Of a DNA stretch of 64,000 nucleotides, positions 12,061 to 24,767 are shown piece after piece. Made by a program: the position numbers and the translations under genes. The notes under the pieces were generated by a model, which saw only the letters and a program-made list of their open reading frames with translations, made no database searches and was not told where the DNA came from. How positions within the stretch are numbered: the first letter of the stretch is position 1; the number at the start of each line of letters is the position of its first letter. Source of the DNA: Parus major (taxonomy: Eukaryota; Chordata; Aves; Passeriformes; Paridae); the NCBI RefSeq assembly GCF_001522545.3, contig NC_031799.1, positions 33,323,354-33,387,353 on the forward strand, given 5' to 3'.

Positions 12061-13127
12061 TTATCTAGTTCCAAGCCCCCTTGCCAAGCGCAGGAAGACC
12101 TTTCACTTAACCAGGTTTCTCAGAGGTCCGTGCACCCTACCATGAACACTGCCAGGGATGTGCCATCCACAGGTTCTCTGAGCAGCCTGTTCCAGTGTCT
12201 CACAGCCTCACATTAAAGAATTTCTTCCTAATACCTAATCTAAAATTACCCTCCTTCAACCTAAAGCCATTACCTCTTGTCCAACTACTACATATCCTTG
12301 TCAAAAGTCCCTCTCCAGCTTCTCCATAGACTCCCTTTAGGTACAGGAGAGTGCTGTAAGGTCACTCCAAAGTCTTCTCCAGGCTGACCAAGCACAGCCG
12401 CCTCAGCCTTTCTTCATAGGAGAGTTGCTCCATCCCTCTAATCATTTTTGTGGCCCTCCTCTGGACTCTCTCCANNNNNNNNNNNNNNNNNNNNNNNNNN
12501 NNNNNNNNNNNNNNNNNNNNNNNNNNNNNNNNNNNNNNNNNNNNNNNNNNNNNNNNNNNNNNNNNNNNNCAGAGCAGAGCAGAGGGGCAGAATCCCCTCC
12601 CTGGCCCTGCTGCCCACACTGCTCTGGATGCAGCCCAGGACACATCTGGCTGTCTGGTCTGCAAGAACAGAATTACCTCATGTTCAAGAGTTCAGCCATG
12701 AGCCCAAGTCCTCCTCTGCTGGGATACTCTCAATGAGTTCACTTCCCACTCTGTACTCATGTCTGGGATTGCCCTGGTCCATGTGCAGCACTTTGGACTT
12801 GTTGAACTATGTGGGGCTCTTGCAGGCCCACTTCTCAGGTTTGTCCAGGTTCCTCTGGGTGGCACCCTATCCTTTTGTGTCACATGCAGCACTCATTTTC
12901 ATGTCATCTGCAAACCTGCTGAGCAGCCCTTGATCCTCACTGTCTGTCATTTATAAAGATCCTGTCTTCCAGCTCAGGGGGCCGAATACCCAGGGGGCAA
13001 CAGCTCTTACTGTTTAAGCCTGAGACAAGAAAGGCATTCAGTAGCTCAGCCTTTTTTCCTCATCACTTGTCACAGTGTTTCCCCATGAATCCAACAAAGT
13101 TCCGCCTCTTCATCCTGGTTGAGGTGG
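12061..13127 (-). repeat. CR1 LINE, antisense, with assembly gap
   Basis: This is the reverse complement of CR1 reverse-transcriptase and 3' sequence. Recognisable blocks include TCTGAGCAGCCTGTTCCAGT, TCTTCTCCAGGCTGACCAAG and GTGGCCCTCCTCTGGACTCT. After the run of Ns it resumes with the upstream part of the same element (…CAGCACTTTGGACTTGTTGAA…, …CATCTGCAAACCTGCTGAG…). It is decayed, with no intact reading frame. It sits back to back with the preceding sense copy. Confidence 0.8.
12475..12569. other. Assembly gap (95 N)
   Basis: A run of 95 N lies within the antisense CR1. Open frames spanning it are not meaningful. The true gap length is unknown. Confidence 0.99.
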
Positions 13128-13130
13128 ATG

Positions 13131-13345
13131 ACCCCTGAGTGAGCGGGGGCCGGGAAGCGAGGGAGCTGCCACCCTGCCGCGCCATGTCCCGTCTGCCCGT
13201 CCCGATGCCCGCGGCACTCGGGCTGGAAGCCGGGAGGCCCCGGTGCAGGCCGCGGCTGCCGCCAGCGCCTCCCGCCGACCGCGGCCGGCGCCGGCCGGGC
13301 CTCCCCGCCCCGGAGCAGCCCCAGGCCCCGCCGTACGGACCGAGC
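13131..13345. other. Short CpG-dense patch between CR1 copies
   Basis: About 215 bp of strongly GC-rich, CpG-rich sequence (for example CCGCGGCTGCCGCCAGCGCC) is set between an antisense CR1 ending near 13127 and a sense CR1 starting near 13470. Both strands have open frames, as expected from base composition. I cannot tell whether it is a CR1 5' regulatory segment, a retained gene fragment or a small orphan CpG island. Confidence 0.6.
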
Positions 13346-13469
13346 TCAAACAGCTTCTCTAAGAGAACCACCCCTCAGCTCCGTTACACCGCATTTAAAT
13401 CGGTATGTTTCATCGGGTCTGCGTATTTATATCGCATATTTGTATTATATTGGTATTTCTTTATGAGTG

Positions 13470-14340
13470 ATCAGGAAAGGGATCAAGTCCCTCCTCAGTT
13501 AGTTTGTGGGTGACACCATGCTGAGCGGGAGTGTTGATCTCGAGGGTAGAAAGGCTCTGCAGAGGGCTCTGGACATGCTGGGTCAATGGGCCAGTAGTAA
13601 GAGGTTTAACATGACCAAGTACCAGGGCCTGGCCTTGAGAATGCCCCTCATGCTGGGTCACAACAAGCCCAAGCAGTGCCACAGGCTGAGGCCAGAGTGG
13701 CTGGAAAGCTGTCCATCAGAAAAGGACTGGGGGTGTTGGTCAGCAACAGCTGAACATGGTCCAGCTGTGCCCAGTTAGCCAAGGACATGCTGTCCTGTAG
13801 CAGCAAGTGTGGCCAGCAGGACCTGGGGCTGTGATTGTCCCTCTGTGCTTGGCACTGGTGACACCATACCTCGAGTGCTGTGCTGTTCTGGCCCCCCCAG
13901 TGCAGGACAGACATTCAGGGGGTAGAGCGTCCAGAGAAGGGCAACGTCACTGGTGAGGGGTCTGGAGCACAAGTCCTGTGAGAACCAGCTGTGGGTGTTT
14001 ATTCTGGAGAAAAGGAGGCTCGGGGGCTCTCTACAAGGAGGGTGGTAGTGAGGGAGGACAGTCTCTTCTCCCAGGTAACAAGTGGTAAGACGAGGAAATG
14101 GGCTCAAGTTGCACCAGGGGCGGTTTAGACTGGGTATTAGGAAAAATCCATTCATAGAAAGGGATAAATGACGTAGTCAGGCCTTAGAACTGCCCAAGGG
14201 AAGCGGTTGAGTCATCATCTTTGTAGGAATTTAAAAGATGTGCAGATGTGATGTTGATTGGCAGATTTAGCACTGTTCAGTTTGTGGCTGGTCTTGATGA
14301 TCTTGGAAGTCTTTTCCAATCTAAATTATTCTAACTTGAG
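13470..14340 (+). repeat. CR1 LINE, sense, longer copy
   Basis: This is the sense C-terminal part of the CR1 reverse-transcriptase frame plus the 3' end (GACACCATGCTGAGCGGGAG, GTGGCCAGCAGGACCTGGGG, GTCCAGAGAAGGGCAACGTC). It closes with …GATGATCTTGGAAGTCTTTTCC. It carries deletions and frameshifts and is inactive. Confidence 0.85.
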
Positions 14341-14429
14341 CAGCACAAATTTTGTCATCCTATTGCCTCAAGAAGGAAATTCAACCTTTTTTAATAGTGT
14401 TACAGGTTCATGGACTTCTTGATTTGTAA

Positions 14430-14585
14430 GGGAGCCACAGTGAGTCCAGTTCCTGGACCTGCACAGGACCATCCCAAAGAGTCATACCATGTGCCTGAGA
14501 ACATTGTCCAATGTCAGTGCTTCCCTGGGGAGCCTGTTCCAGTCAGTGCTGAACAACCCGCCCAGTGAAGAACATTCTCCTAATT
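14430..14585 (-). repeat. CR1 LINE fragment, antisense
   Basis: The block CATGTGCCTGAGAACATTGTCC followed by CTTCCCTGGGGAGCCTGTTCC is reverse-complement CR1 3' sequence. It is short and truncated. Confidence 0.7.
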
Positions 14586-14983
14586 TAGAATATAATAGTT
14601 AGGGTTGGAAGGCACTTGATTTTAGAAAAGCATTAGAAAACTATCTTTCATATTGTATGATCAAACAATTTTTTTCTCTATGACACTTTCAAGAATGTTA
14701 TTGTATAAGGTTAAAGAGCAGAAATGGTGAGACAAAACTTAATATTCTAAAAGGTAAGTCCCTTGCAGGAATTCCATAGTTTCGCACCAGCTTTAAATCA
14801 CAGCAGATTTTAAAATAATGTTCAGAACAGTGTGAAGCAAATCAGTAGCAATGTTTTCTAGTTACTTAAACAGAAGGAGAGGAGACCCTGAACTGAAACA
14901 GTGTACTCATGGAAGCCAGCAATTCTGGACTAATACTGTTGAAAAGAAAAATTAGATACATAAGGTTTGTCTAGAATATATAC

Positions 14984-14989
14984 TTTATT
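14984..14989 (-). terminator. TJP2 polyadenylation signal candidate
   Basis: TTTATT on the plus strand gives AATAAA on the minus strand, about 730 nt past the TJP2 stop codon. It is the first canonical hexamer I found downstream and would give a 3' UTR of about 0.75 kb spanning roughly 14965-15715. ATTAAA variants lie nearby at about 15008 and 15092. Confidence 0.5.
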
Positions 14990-15715
14990 ATTTGTAGTCT
15001 GTGTAAATTTTAATATGTGACTGAATTTTCTACACCATTTTCTCTGTTTAAGCACATTCTGGTCTTTTCTAACCACCCAGTCAATTGCACCTTTAATATG
15101 TACAGTCAGTATTTATGAATATTGCATATGCATCTATGAACTTAGAAAAATAACATGCAAGGAAAATTGTTACCATGAAACTGATAAAAAATAAAGATAG
15201 GTAAAACAGTCAATCCCCTTTTTAGTGTGTTATGGCTTTGCACCAAGTATCAGATGTTGAAACAGCTTCAGATGCTTCTTGTTAAAGGCACTTACTGTTC
15301 TTCAAATACACTTTCACATTTAGTTCTATTGCATTAGGAAGTGTATCTCTGGGATCATACTTTCTTAACACAGCAGAACAGTCTGAAAAGGCAGCATTAA
15401 TAAAAAGGATAAAGGGGGGGCTTATATTAAAATATGGAAATGCCAAGAATTAAAACAAACTTTAAGGATTTGGTCCTTATAAAACAGGCAACAGCATTCA
15501 GGCAATAGTGATTTCTTTTCATAGACACTGACAAAATAATATCCCCAAAAAATGAACTCTTCCAGTTCCAGTGTACAGATATGTCTGAGTTGAGTAGCGT
15601 ACCCTCCAACACCACCCCCAGTAAATATACAGCTTTCCAAGACTAACTACTGTTCCACTTTGGCTGCGAAAGAAGAAACCTCAGAAGAGTGTTAGACACG
15701 GACAAGCTAGCAAGC

Positions 15716-15881
15716 CTACAGCTCTGTGTCTCTGTATCTGGATGGCTGTCCATAATAGCCCTTCTTAGAGTGGTCTGCCAGCTGCCGGCGGTACTCTTCC
15801 TCCTCCTCATCGCTGCCGTAACTTGCACGGTTCTCCAGGTAAGGTCTAACAGGAGGCTTCTGGGGTTCTGGAGGCCTGGAG
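15716..15881 (-). CDS. TJP2 exon 23 (C-terminus, TEL stop)
   Basis: Residues 1134-1188 and the stop codon. It encodes a proline-rich start, then [20 protein letters not shown] and the end RYRDTEL, a C-terminal PDZ-binding motif characteristic of ZO-2. The acceptor is TTAG|C. Its first base completes a Ser codon split with exon 22. Confidence 0.95.
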
Positions 15882-17565
15882 CTAACACAGTGGAATAAGG
15901 AAAGAGAAACAGATCATGTCTACTCCCATTATGAACAAGTGAGAAACAGTTGTGCTTAATATTTGCTTCATGGCTACATACAGCTTAAGAAAGGCAGATG
16001 GAGCAAGTGAAACCCCTTCTAGCCAATAAAAAACTGCATGACTATGGTAAACCTATCTGGAGAGGCATCTTATTTCCATCGAGCTGGAAGATGATGCTCA
16101 GATTTGATGTACTTGACCTACCTGGAAAAATGCCAAATTTAAAATTTTACAATTTAAAATTTAAACATCCCTGCGCACACAGAAACATCAATAGCTTTTT
16201 ACGCTATTCTATTCCCTGAGCAGAGAGGTTTTCAGCCTTGCTACTACCCCAACTGACATCTCCCTTATTTAGCTTTGCACAGAATTTTTTCTATGCCTCC
16301 TTCTTCTTTTGCATGCTCAGTCTTCTGTCTCAAAGTCCAAAGACTTCTTAAGTGACACTTCTTAAATTGGTAGCCTTTTAACTCAAAGCTCTCCCTAAGG
16401 CTCTTGGCCTTTAAAGTGGGCAGAAATAACCCACACTTTTGCTTTTTATCCATTGTGGTGATACACCTTTGATGTGACATTAAGACATAGAAAAATAGAA
16501 TCTATCAAGGCAGGGTATTTCCTCAGTTTCAAACTCCATGATTTTTGCAACCCATGCTCTGGAAAAACAAGATGGTATTCTCACATCTTTCTCCCAGGGC
16601 TTAAATACCCCCTTCTAAGGCCAATCATTAACACTCCTGTAGAAAGCAAACAACACTGATTTCTACATGTAAGCAAACACTCTGCAAATGTGGTGAAAGA
16701 CTCATTTTCTTTACTTTTATAAAGTTTCTAATGCTAAATAAAAAAGAATGTTTCTCTGAACCTGTCAAGAAATCCAGAAAATACCACTTTTCCATCTTTG
16801 CATTTTAGATTATTAACTGTTATATCAAAGCGTTTGACTTACTAGGAAAAAAAGTTAAATTTCTACTGGCTATTGCTAAGATGCAAGAAAAAATTAAGAC
16901 TCCTGAAGAACAGAAAACACAATCCATCACGCAGTGTGTTCCCCTTTGCATAGGTGTCAAATCCTAGAAATGTGCAGTGTGTAGGGTAAGATGATGCAGT
17001 GGTCAACCCATCCAGAACTTACTGAATTTTAACAAAAGACTATTACTTTCATGAGATTTGATGGGTCACCTGTATCAGCTTTCATCCTTGATTTACCTAG
17101 CCACACTACATACCTGTAAAGGATAAGTATTTAGGTAACTAAGCGTTATTAGAAAAGCAAATATTTGTTAGGATAGACTATCAGTATCACTCAGTCTATC
17201 AAGTATCTAGCACAGGTAGGATGAACACCAGAGGACATGAATGCAGTCCAGCTTCTGTAATACTGATTGGGGCAAAAAACTGGCTCTGCAAATATTTCAG
17301 TGACAGAATATAGTGTTTCTTCCAAGATGACTCAAATACTATAAATGAACTTACCATAAATGTACTAAAAGAACAAAAAAAATCCTGAAATGAATTCACT
17401 GAAGAATTTGCTAAAATTCTGCCCTACCTTTACAATAATCTGAGGCACCAAAAAAAAAAGATATACCAAGGCAGGATGATTTGTATGAAACTGGCAAGAT
17501 CAGTTTTCCTCCTGCCATCAAAGTCAAGAATCAAGACAGAATGCTTGGAATTGGATACACCTTAC

Positions 17566-17651
17566 CTCATTGGCTGGGGCCAGTTCTGTTCTGACTTCTG
17601 TGTTTTGACAGGGACAGCATAAATATCTGGATGCTTCTGGGCTATTTCAAG
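17566..17651 (-). CDS. TJP2 exon 22
   Basis: Residues 1106-1134, LEIAQKHPDIYAVPVKTQ followed by the segment ending NWPQPM. It is conserved with the ZO-2 tail. The acceptor is TTAAAG|CTTG and the donor ATGAG|GTAAGG. It leaves two bases of a split Ser codon. Confidence 0.93.
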
Positions 17652-18090
17652 CTTTAAAAGAAAGTAGAAGAAAATCATTGTTCTTTTTAACTCTTCCATG
17701 AGGGATCCTATATTAGGATCTAGGATCTAGCAGGTCACAGCTACATCTGAAACAATTAAAGCACAAATTGGTAATATCCTACAGATAATCCTACAATTAC
17801 ATAATCTTTTCCTGGAGTAGTAATTCAAAGCACACTTGAGAACAATGGATTGCCAACAGCAATAGGATTATTAGAAGTCAGGTTTTTATAGTTACAATAG
17901 GAAACCTTAAAATACTACCTCTTTTTATACACAAATACACACAATGAGTAAGAGTGTGTGGTTTCCCAAACTTCTACCTCCAAAAGCACTACAATGCAAA
18001 GGGCATTATTTTAGTTTTCAGGACTGAAAACTAAACTCTGGCTGCTCTATAGGTCGCAAAGCACAGGAGGGGAAAATCATCTCTTCATAC

Positions 18091-18429
18091 CCTGGCGTTT
18101 TGGGCCTCTTGCAGCTCTTGCATTCTTTGCATCCTTGCCTTGTGATCCATCTCCTCAAATATTTTTACTTTCCTCAGTACTGATTTTGGAGTATTTTCTT
18201 GTTCACTTCCTTCCTCTTCCAGCTTTCCCTCATCCTCCTCCTCCGCAGGCAGGACTGCTGGCTGAGAGTTCCTCAGAATGGGACGCCCAAAGGCAGGTTT
18301 CACAGAAACAGGTGGTGGTGCTGCTTTAGCTGGAACAGTTGAAGTCTCACTGCTGACAGCAACATTACTCAATTTGGCATCATAGCTCCTAGGGAGGTCA
18401 TATGGATCCTCTTTGTTTTGTAACTTCCC
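18091..18429 (-). CDS. TJP2 exon 21 (acidic tail region)
   Basis: Residues 993-1105. It begins GKLQNKEDPYDLPRSYDA, passes through a Pro/Val-rich part (APPPVSVKPAFGRPIL) and an acidic run (EEEDEGKLEEEGSEQEN), and ends in a helical, charged MDHKARMQRMQELQEAQNAR. The donor is AGG|GTATGA. It starts and ends in phase 0, so skipping it would keep the frame. Confidence 0.94.
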
Positions 18430-19413
18430 CTGCAAGTATAAAAACCACGGAATTTACATCAGCAAATGTATAATTTTAGTTTCAAAAGAAGGCTTTAACC
18501 TGAAAGTGATCACTTTGTCTATGTATTTACATGGATCAATCTTCATATGTATCAAAGACTTCAAAGATATTTGAACTGCTGCAACACTTTGGGCATAAGC
18601 TCATAGACTACACATCATCATATAGAAGACCAGGACATTTGGACTTTTTAGACATTTGTCTGTCCTATTTGTTGAGGATTACCAGAGCTACTTGTGTTAG
18701 AGCACAGCAGAGAGAAAACTGATGTCCCAAATAATTTTTCACTACTGCTTAATGTGGAGTATCATGACCTGAAATTTAGAAGTGCATAGAACCCTCACAG
18801 AATTCTCTTTTATATTTACCTTTTGTTTTTCCTGTGCATGTCCTCCTCTGCCCTGTCTTCATTGTCAAGGTATACTTGGCTGTATTTTGAATATTTAGAG
18901 TATATGAAGGTACCAATCCCCACAAAGAAAGGACTTCAGGGTCAGGTGAATTCAAAAATTTCTAAAATAGAACTTACTGTCCAAACACTGTAATTTTCCC
19001 CCTCCTGCATCATTCCTGAGCAATGTTTGAACAGTTAACATAAATTTATAGTGATGGTCAGGTGATAGATTCTGATTTTGTGTTTCACAGTAATAGCGAT
19101 CAGATATGTTTTCCCTGGTGAAAAGTCTACTTTTGATCTTGCTGAGCTAAAAAAGCGCCTCTTGTTTTGCTCTGAGTAATGCATCTTATTCCATATGGAA
19201 ATGATATATTAGTGATCACATGTACTTAAGAAGAACTGTTATCCTGTAAGTCTTCTTTCTGCTTGATCCTGCAACACTTTGAGGCATTTCTTCTGTCCAC
19301 ACTTAAACTGTTTTTTAGTCTCTGACCATATCTGTTGCTCTTTCTGATCTGCCACCCTGGGGAATTCTCCAGAAAGAGGATGTTTGTATTCAGATTTACT
19401 TCTACAAATTTAC

Positions 19414-19524
19414 CTTAGGTGGTTCAGGCTTGAATGCTGGAGGCGGACTCGGTTCTCTAAGGATCTCCCTGCTACCAGCTTTCCTCAACTGAGCCCTTGG
19501 TTCTGGAGTAGGCTTTTTTAAACT
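19414..19524 (-). CDS. TJP2 exon 20
   Basis: Residues 956-992, a proline-rich linker ([18 protein letters not shown] … [11 protein letters not shown]). It is 111 nt in phase 0 at both ends, and so a possible cassette exon. The acceptor is CACAG|AGTT and the donor AAG|GTAAAT. Confidence 0.93.
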
Positions 19525-19890
19525 CTGTGAAAGAAAGAGATAAAATCACTGCAATAGCCAGTATTTCAATCATTTTTCCTCTCTCTCAAGTTAACTATTT
19601 TGGGAACAGTAAGCAGGAGTCAAACCACTGACAGCAACCTGACTACAATCATTGCAAATGTAACTCAAAAGTTCAAGGTCATGAGACATCATCAGGAAAC
19701 CTACAAATTTAGGCAGAAAAGCAGAGCTATTATTATTTTCCTCTTCACAGTGTAGCTCTAAAACACTATCAGAAGCAAGGTATAGATGCTATTTTAAAAA
19801 AAAAAAAAACAACTCTGATTTTTATGCCATACATGAAGGGTTTTCAGAAAGCCCAAAGCTCAGTCTTACTGAAAAATCCAATCATCTCAC

Positions 19891-20103
19891 CTCCTCATGA
19901 TGCACAGGTTCAGAGGATCGGCTAACAGATGAAATCCTTGGTTCCTCCAAAGCCTCATCAAGTTCATTGTCAGTGTATGCACCACCTTCTCCATCTGTAT
20001 CCTCTAGGTCACTGATCAGCCGACTGTCACAGCTCAAATAGTCAGCACCCATGGCAGTAAGGTAAGACATACGATCATCTGCATCATCTTCCATGCCATC
20101 CAT
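19891..20103 (-). CDS. TJP2 exon 19
   Basis: Residues 885-955, including [20 protein letters not shown], one of the most conserved stretches after the guanylate kinase domain in ZO proteins, then acidic [20 protein letters not shown]. The acceptor is CTCTAG|ATGG and the donor GAG|GTGAGA. It is phase 0 at both ends. Confidence 0.95.
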
Positions 20104-20489
20104 CTAGAGAAATTCAGTAAGAAGAAACAAAGATTAAATATAATAGAATTGAAGTCCACTTCTGACTCAACCTCAGGCCAAACAAGCCCTTAGGAATGAC
20201 TTCATGGAACTAAATGACACTAATGCAGAATTGCAATAAAAAGTCCTGTAAAAAGTTTATCCCTCATCATCATTCTCTCCTAGCCCAGCATTAGTGATGA
20301 AAGCTCTAAAGTGTTACAGAAAGAGCAATTTTTTTTTGTTGTTACAGACATACATAAACTGACTATTTGTCTAGCCTATGGGCAAATGGAAATCTGGAAA
20401 ATTTTTATTGGCAAGTACAACATCTGTTGTTTCAACCAACATCTTGGAAACGTCTCTATAGATTCAAAGAGTATGAACTGACTGCTTAC

Positions 20490-20590
20490 CTTTCCTTCTG
20501 ATACCCATACTGCTTCTCCTTGCTGTTGCTGGATTGTATCTTTCAGGCTACCATACCAGCTATCATTGGCTGAATTCAAATTAATGGTTG
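20490..20590 (-). CDS. TJP2 exon 18 (end of GuK domain)
   Basis: Residues 851-884, [19 protein letters not shown] through AVWVSEGK, the last strand and helix of the guanylate-kinase-like domain. The acceptor is TTACAG|CAACC and the donor AAG|GTAAGC. Confidence 0.95.
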
Positions 20591-20955
20591 CTGTAAAAAT
20601 TGAAGGAAAAGGTGTGTATGTATACAAGGTAAATGCAATCCAATCCTTTATCCATTCTTTGCTGTTTAACACTTTTGGCTTAGGTATGTGGGAATTTTAA
20701 ACAGCCACTTCATTTAGATCATTGACAAGCATGGTATTTTTGTTTTACTGCTGGTCCATTTCCAAGCTTATTAAATCACTTATCTTCTAATGACAGTACA
20801 CCAGCTCACACTTTCTTCTCTGTTAGAAGCTGGCAGAACAAGAAACTTTGAAAGAAGTCAAGGAAGGCATTACTCATGATCATACCTTCACATTCTTTTA
20901 GTTTCAGCCTGCATGAGTTAATATGCAGAGTAATAAATAGATGTCTTGAGACTTA

Positions 20956-21225
<270 letters not shown>

Positions 21226-21679
21226 TTAACAAGAAAAGCCAGTCAATGTGGTGCATGTGGGAACAAGTGGAGGTGACTGGAACATGGGATCCTAGGAAAA
21301 CCAGGATATTTGTGTCCAAATAAAAGCACAACTTGTGGAATGTTTTCCCCCAGTTATACCATATGTAGACTGTTAAGAGCAAGTACAGCACTACATGACC
21401 ATAAAGCCTCTGGCAAATTCACAAAGCACATAGTAAAATTCTCCTCTGTCCAGATTTAGAATGGACTTGAGAAGGAAAATGAAAAGGAAAATTTCTAATA
21501 TCAGGTTCAAAGCTATAAAAATTACCAAAACTGCTGTTGAACAACTTTGAAACAGCTTTATCATGAAGCTTATTACAGAAATAGATGTAGTGAAAATTTG
21601 AGTGCTCTCAAAGTTCTAGAAGCAAGCAAATGAAACACCACACCTTTGAGCATAAGCAATTTTCAGAGGAATGCCCTAC

Positions 21680-21759
21680 CTGCTCAATGATTTGCCTCAC
21701 AGTGTTCAAGCGCACTACCCCAGTTGACTTCTCCGAACCTGCGTCTCTGGGTTCTGTCT
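21680..21759 (-). CDS. TJP2 exon 16 (GuK domain)
   Basis: Residues 754-780, [20 protein letters not shown] then RQIIEQ. Borders are GCAG|AGAC and CAG|GTAGGG. Confidence 0.94.
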
Positions 21760-21866
21760 CTGCAAAGACAACATTTTAGCTTATCTAGAGTGGCCAGGCA
21801 GCTGTGATTATTAAGTTATCCATTCTCTCAGTTAAGGATGAAAAAGACACCAAGAGAGCAACTTAC

Positions 21867-21962
21867 TTGCTGTCTGGTACAGGTGAGGCAAATCATTTGA
21901 CAACTTCTCCATAGCGACATCTGCAATAGGGCCAAATATCACCACAGGTCTCTTAAAACCAG
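21867..21962 (-). CDS. TJP2 exon 15 (degenerate P-loop of GuK)
   Basis: Residues 722-754. [20 protein letters not shown] sits where active guanylate kinases have the GxxGxGK(S/T) P-loop. Here the glycines and lysine are absent (GPIADVA), so the domain is predicted not to bind ATP, as known for ZO MAGUKs. Borders are TCAG|CTGG and CAA|GTAAGT. Confidence 0.95.
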
Positions 21963-23016
21963 CTGAAAAAAAATATTTGGAGAAAAGAGAAATCTGATAA
22001 GACTGGTTTTATATATAAAAGACAAGACCCTCAGTTACTATGCAAAGTTAAGAATTAAGCTGAAGTTATTAAAAATATATTTTTAAAAAACAATTTCTCA
22101 GAGGTTTGTGCAACTAATAATGGAGGAAACTACTTTTACCAGAGAAAGTAACAGACTGTTTTGATTTAACAGCTTTCTTATTCCTTCTAGTGAAATTGTA
22201 TTTAGAATATTCTACACTTGAAAATGTACAGATCTTCATTTATCTTTCCATCCATCAAAGCCCCATGAACCTTGACATGCTGGGTTTTGTGTAAATAAAG
22301 ACATAAATTATAAGCCTACTGCAATGCAGCTTGAAGAAGCAAAGAAATGTAAAACTATGCTACTGCTCATGTTAAACCAAGTGAAAACACAGTCTTCAGA
22401 GTTAATGGGGGAATGCCATTACCCCAAGTCTTCATTCTGGCATCTGGGATCTCCTTTAAATTACTCTCTACTGTTTATTTTGTTCCAGAATACTGTCATG
22501 TGCTACTATCCAGAAAATCAGCTTGATCTGCTCATCACTAGTAATATAGATAGTTTACAGTCTTGGAGATAAGACCACAAGAGCCATGATGATATATGTA
22601 TGGACTGCTGGGTTCTACTTGCTCTGAAGTTACTGCTGAAGTGCTATTTATGAAGATTATGATTATTTATGAGGTTGATCTCAAGCATATGGATTGTACT
22701 TTCAGAGCTAGCCAAGAAGAATCTGAGGAAACAAGCAAAGTCCTGCTGTTTCATCCCTTTTTCATTTTAAACCTTAAAACTTGCAGGTGTAATTTGGATG
22801 CAAGAGAGAACAACAGCAGTTTAAAATGGTAAAAAAGCTCTCTTGTAATTAGTAGCATCCAGAGATCTCCATTCTGAGAAAAATATCATCCCTTCCTGTT
22901 GTTCTACTTTAACATCATTAGAAGTTGCTAGAAATCACTTTCTTAGCTGACCAAACATTTGGATGCTAAAGCAGCCAGCAATAAATGGGCAGCCAGCTCA
23001 AAGCAGTCTCACCTAC

Positions 23017-23204
23017 CTTCACGCAACTGAACGCGTTCATAAGCTGGGAATTTTGTGCTCACAGATACAATAGCTGTCAGATCTTCACGACTCTTCCTCA
23101 GATTCTTCTTTGCTCCAGATCGCTGGCCACGTGTTCTCCAGAAATCTGCCCTATCACTTGAGCCATCTCTTTGGGCATTTTGAACACTGGCCATCTGTTC
23201 GGCT
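23017..23204 (-). CDS. TJP2 exon 14 (SH3-GuK hinge)
   Basis: Residues 659-722, [20 protein letters not shown], basic [17 protein letters not shown] and [14 protein letters not shown]. The basic stretch corresponds to the hinge (U5) region between SH3 and GuK. Borders are TGTCAG|AGCC and GAAG|GTAGGT. Confidence 0.95.
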
Positions 23205-24536
23205 CTGACAGAGAAAGCAAGGAGTTCAGAACTAATCAAAGAAGACAGGTGTGCTTTCACTGATGAACAATGGATTTTGAGTTTGCAACAGATAATTTGC
23301 CAGACAGATAGGAAGGAGAGGAGGTGAAAGACAACAAGTTCAGGTGCCTTTGCCTTGAAGCAAACACATTGCCAGAACAACGCTCCCACTTGCCACACTG
23401 CAAGCTGGTGGGCAGGAATGAAGTCCTGAGGTCTTAAACCGGTCACTTACACAAGCATAAATAAAAGAATGCACACGCAAAGAGATGGTGAGAGAGGGCA
23501 ATTCAGAACTGAAGACCTAAGAAATTACTTCTCCATTAGGCCTCAAAAGTTAAGTCACTACAGCATAGAAACAAAGGCTGGTTTGGTCAGATCAATTAAC
23601 AGAGAGGAGAAAATGCACTTACCAGGGAAACAGACAGGGGAGTCACACAAGAAGAGTACTTTGTAACTTGTGTGTATCATGTGATTGTGAGCTTTTCCTT
23701 CCATCATAAAATCACAACCACACTCCAGAACTTAAAAGCTACAGTGTAAAAATTCAGCTAGGTCTGGTTGTGTTTTTAGGGTTCAGTTTTATATTCCCCT
23801 GATTAATTTTAATACTTTTGCACATTGTGCACATTTGAACACTTATTATTACCTCCCATGAATTTTGATTAGGAAAGCATATTTAAGCAAAAAGGTTGCT
23901 GTGGTTCACTCAATATTTCACACAAAAGTACAGACTACAGCTACCAAAAAAAGAAAAAGCCTCAGAATAAATACTTAAAACACTGTCCACAAGGATACAC
24001 ATAAGAAATTCAAGCAATTAATTCTTCTCAAAGATTACTCATCAGAGTATTCTTGCACAGAGTTATGAGCTTCCTAAGGTGAAGGATTTTTATGTTTGTT
24101 TAGTTTATTTGTTTGGTTGGGGGTCTTTTGTTTGTTTTGATTTGAGTTGGTAAGGGTGGACAGACAAAGAAGAAGGTGGGTAAAAAAAGCAAAAACCAAA
24201 CAAAAATAGGAACCACCACCCATTTTCTGGAAGAGGAACTGGAGCAGTTACTGCTCAAAGCTGAGACAGAAACTCTAGGTCTGTGCTGCAAATAATGACC
24301 TGGTATGTAGACAATACCACCCTCTCTTCACTGTCTCCTTGCCTAATTCCATGGTTCTAAAATATGCAGTTCTTATAGGCACAATTCTTGTAAAAGTGAA
24401 AACAAAACAATTTATTCATTCTTGTACAGGGGGAATAAAAAAGAAGAAAGGTATGGCATAGGAAGCAAAAATGACTCGATGGAGGGAAAAAAAATCTTCC
24501 TTCCAACAATGGGTAGGAAGACATGGTGACATCTTA

Positions 24537-24767
<231 letters not shown>

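Noticed and set aside
12448..12933. Open frame spanning the run of Ns
   Set aside because: The Ns hide stops and the flanks are antisense CR1.
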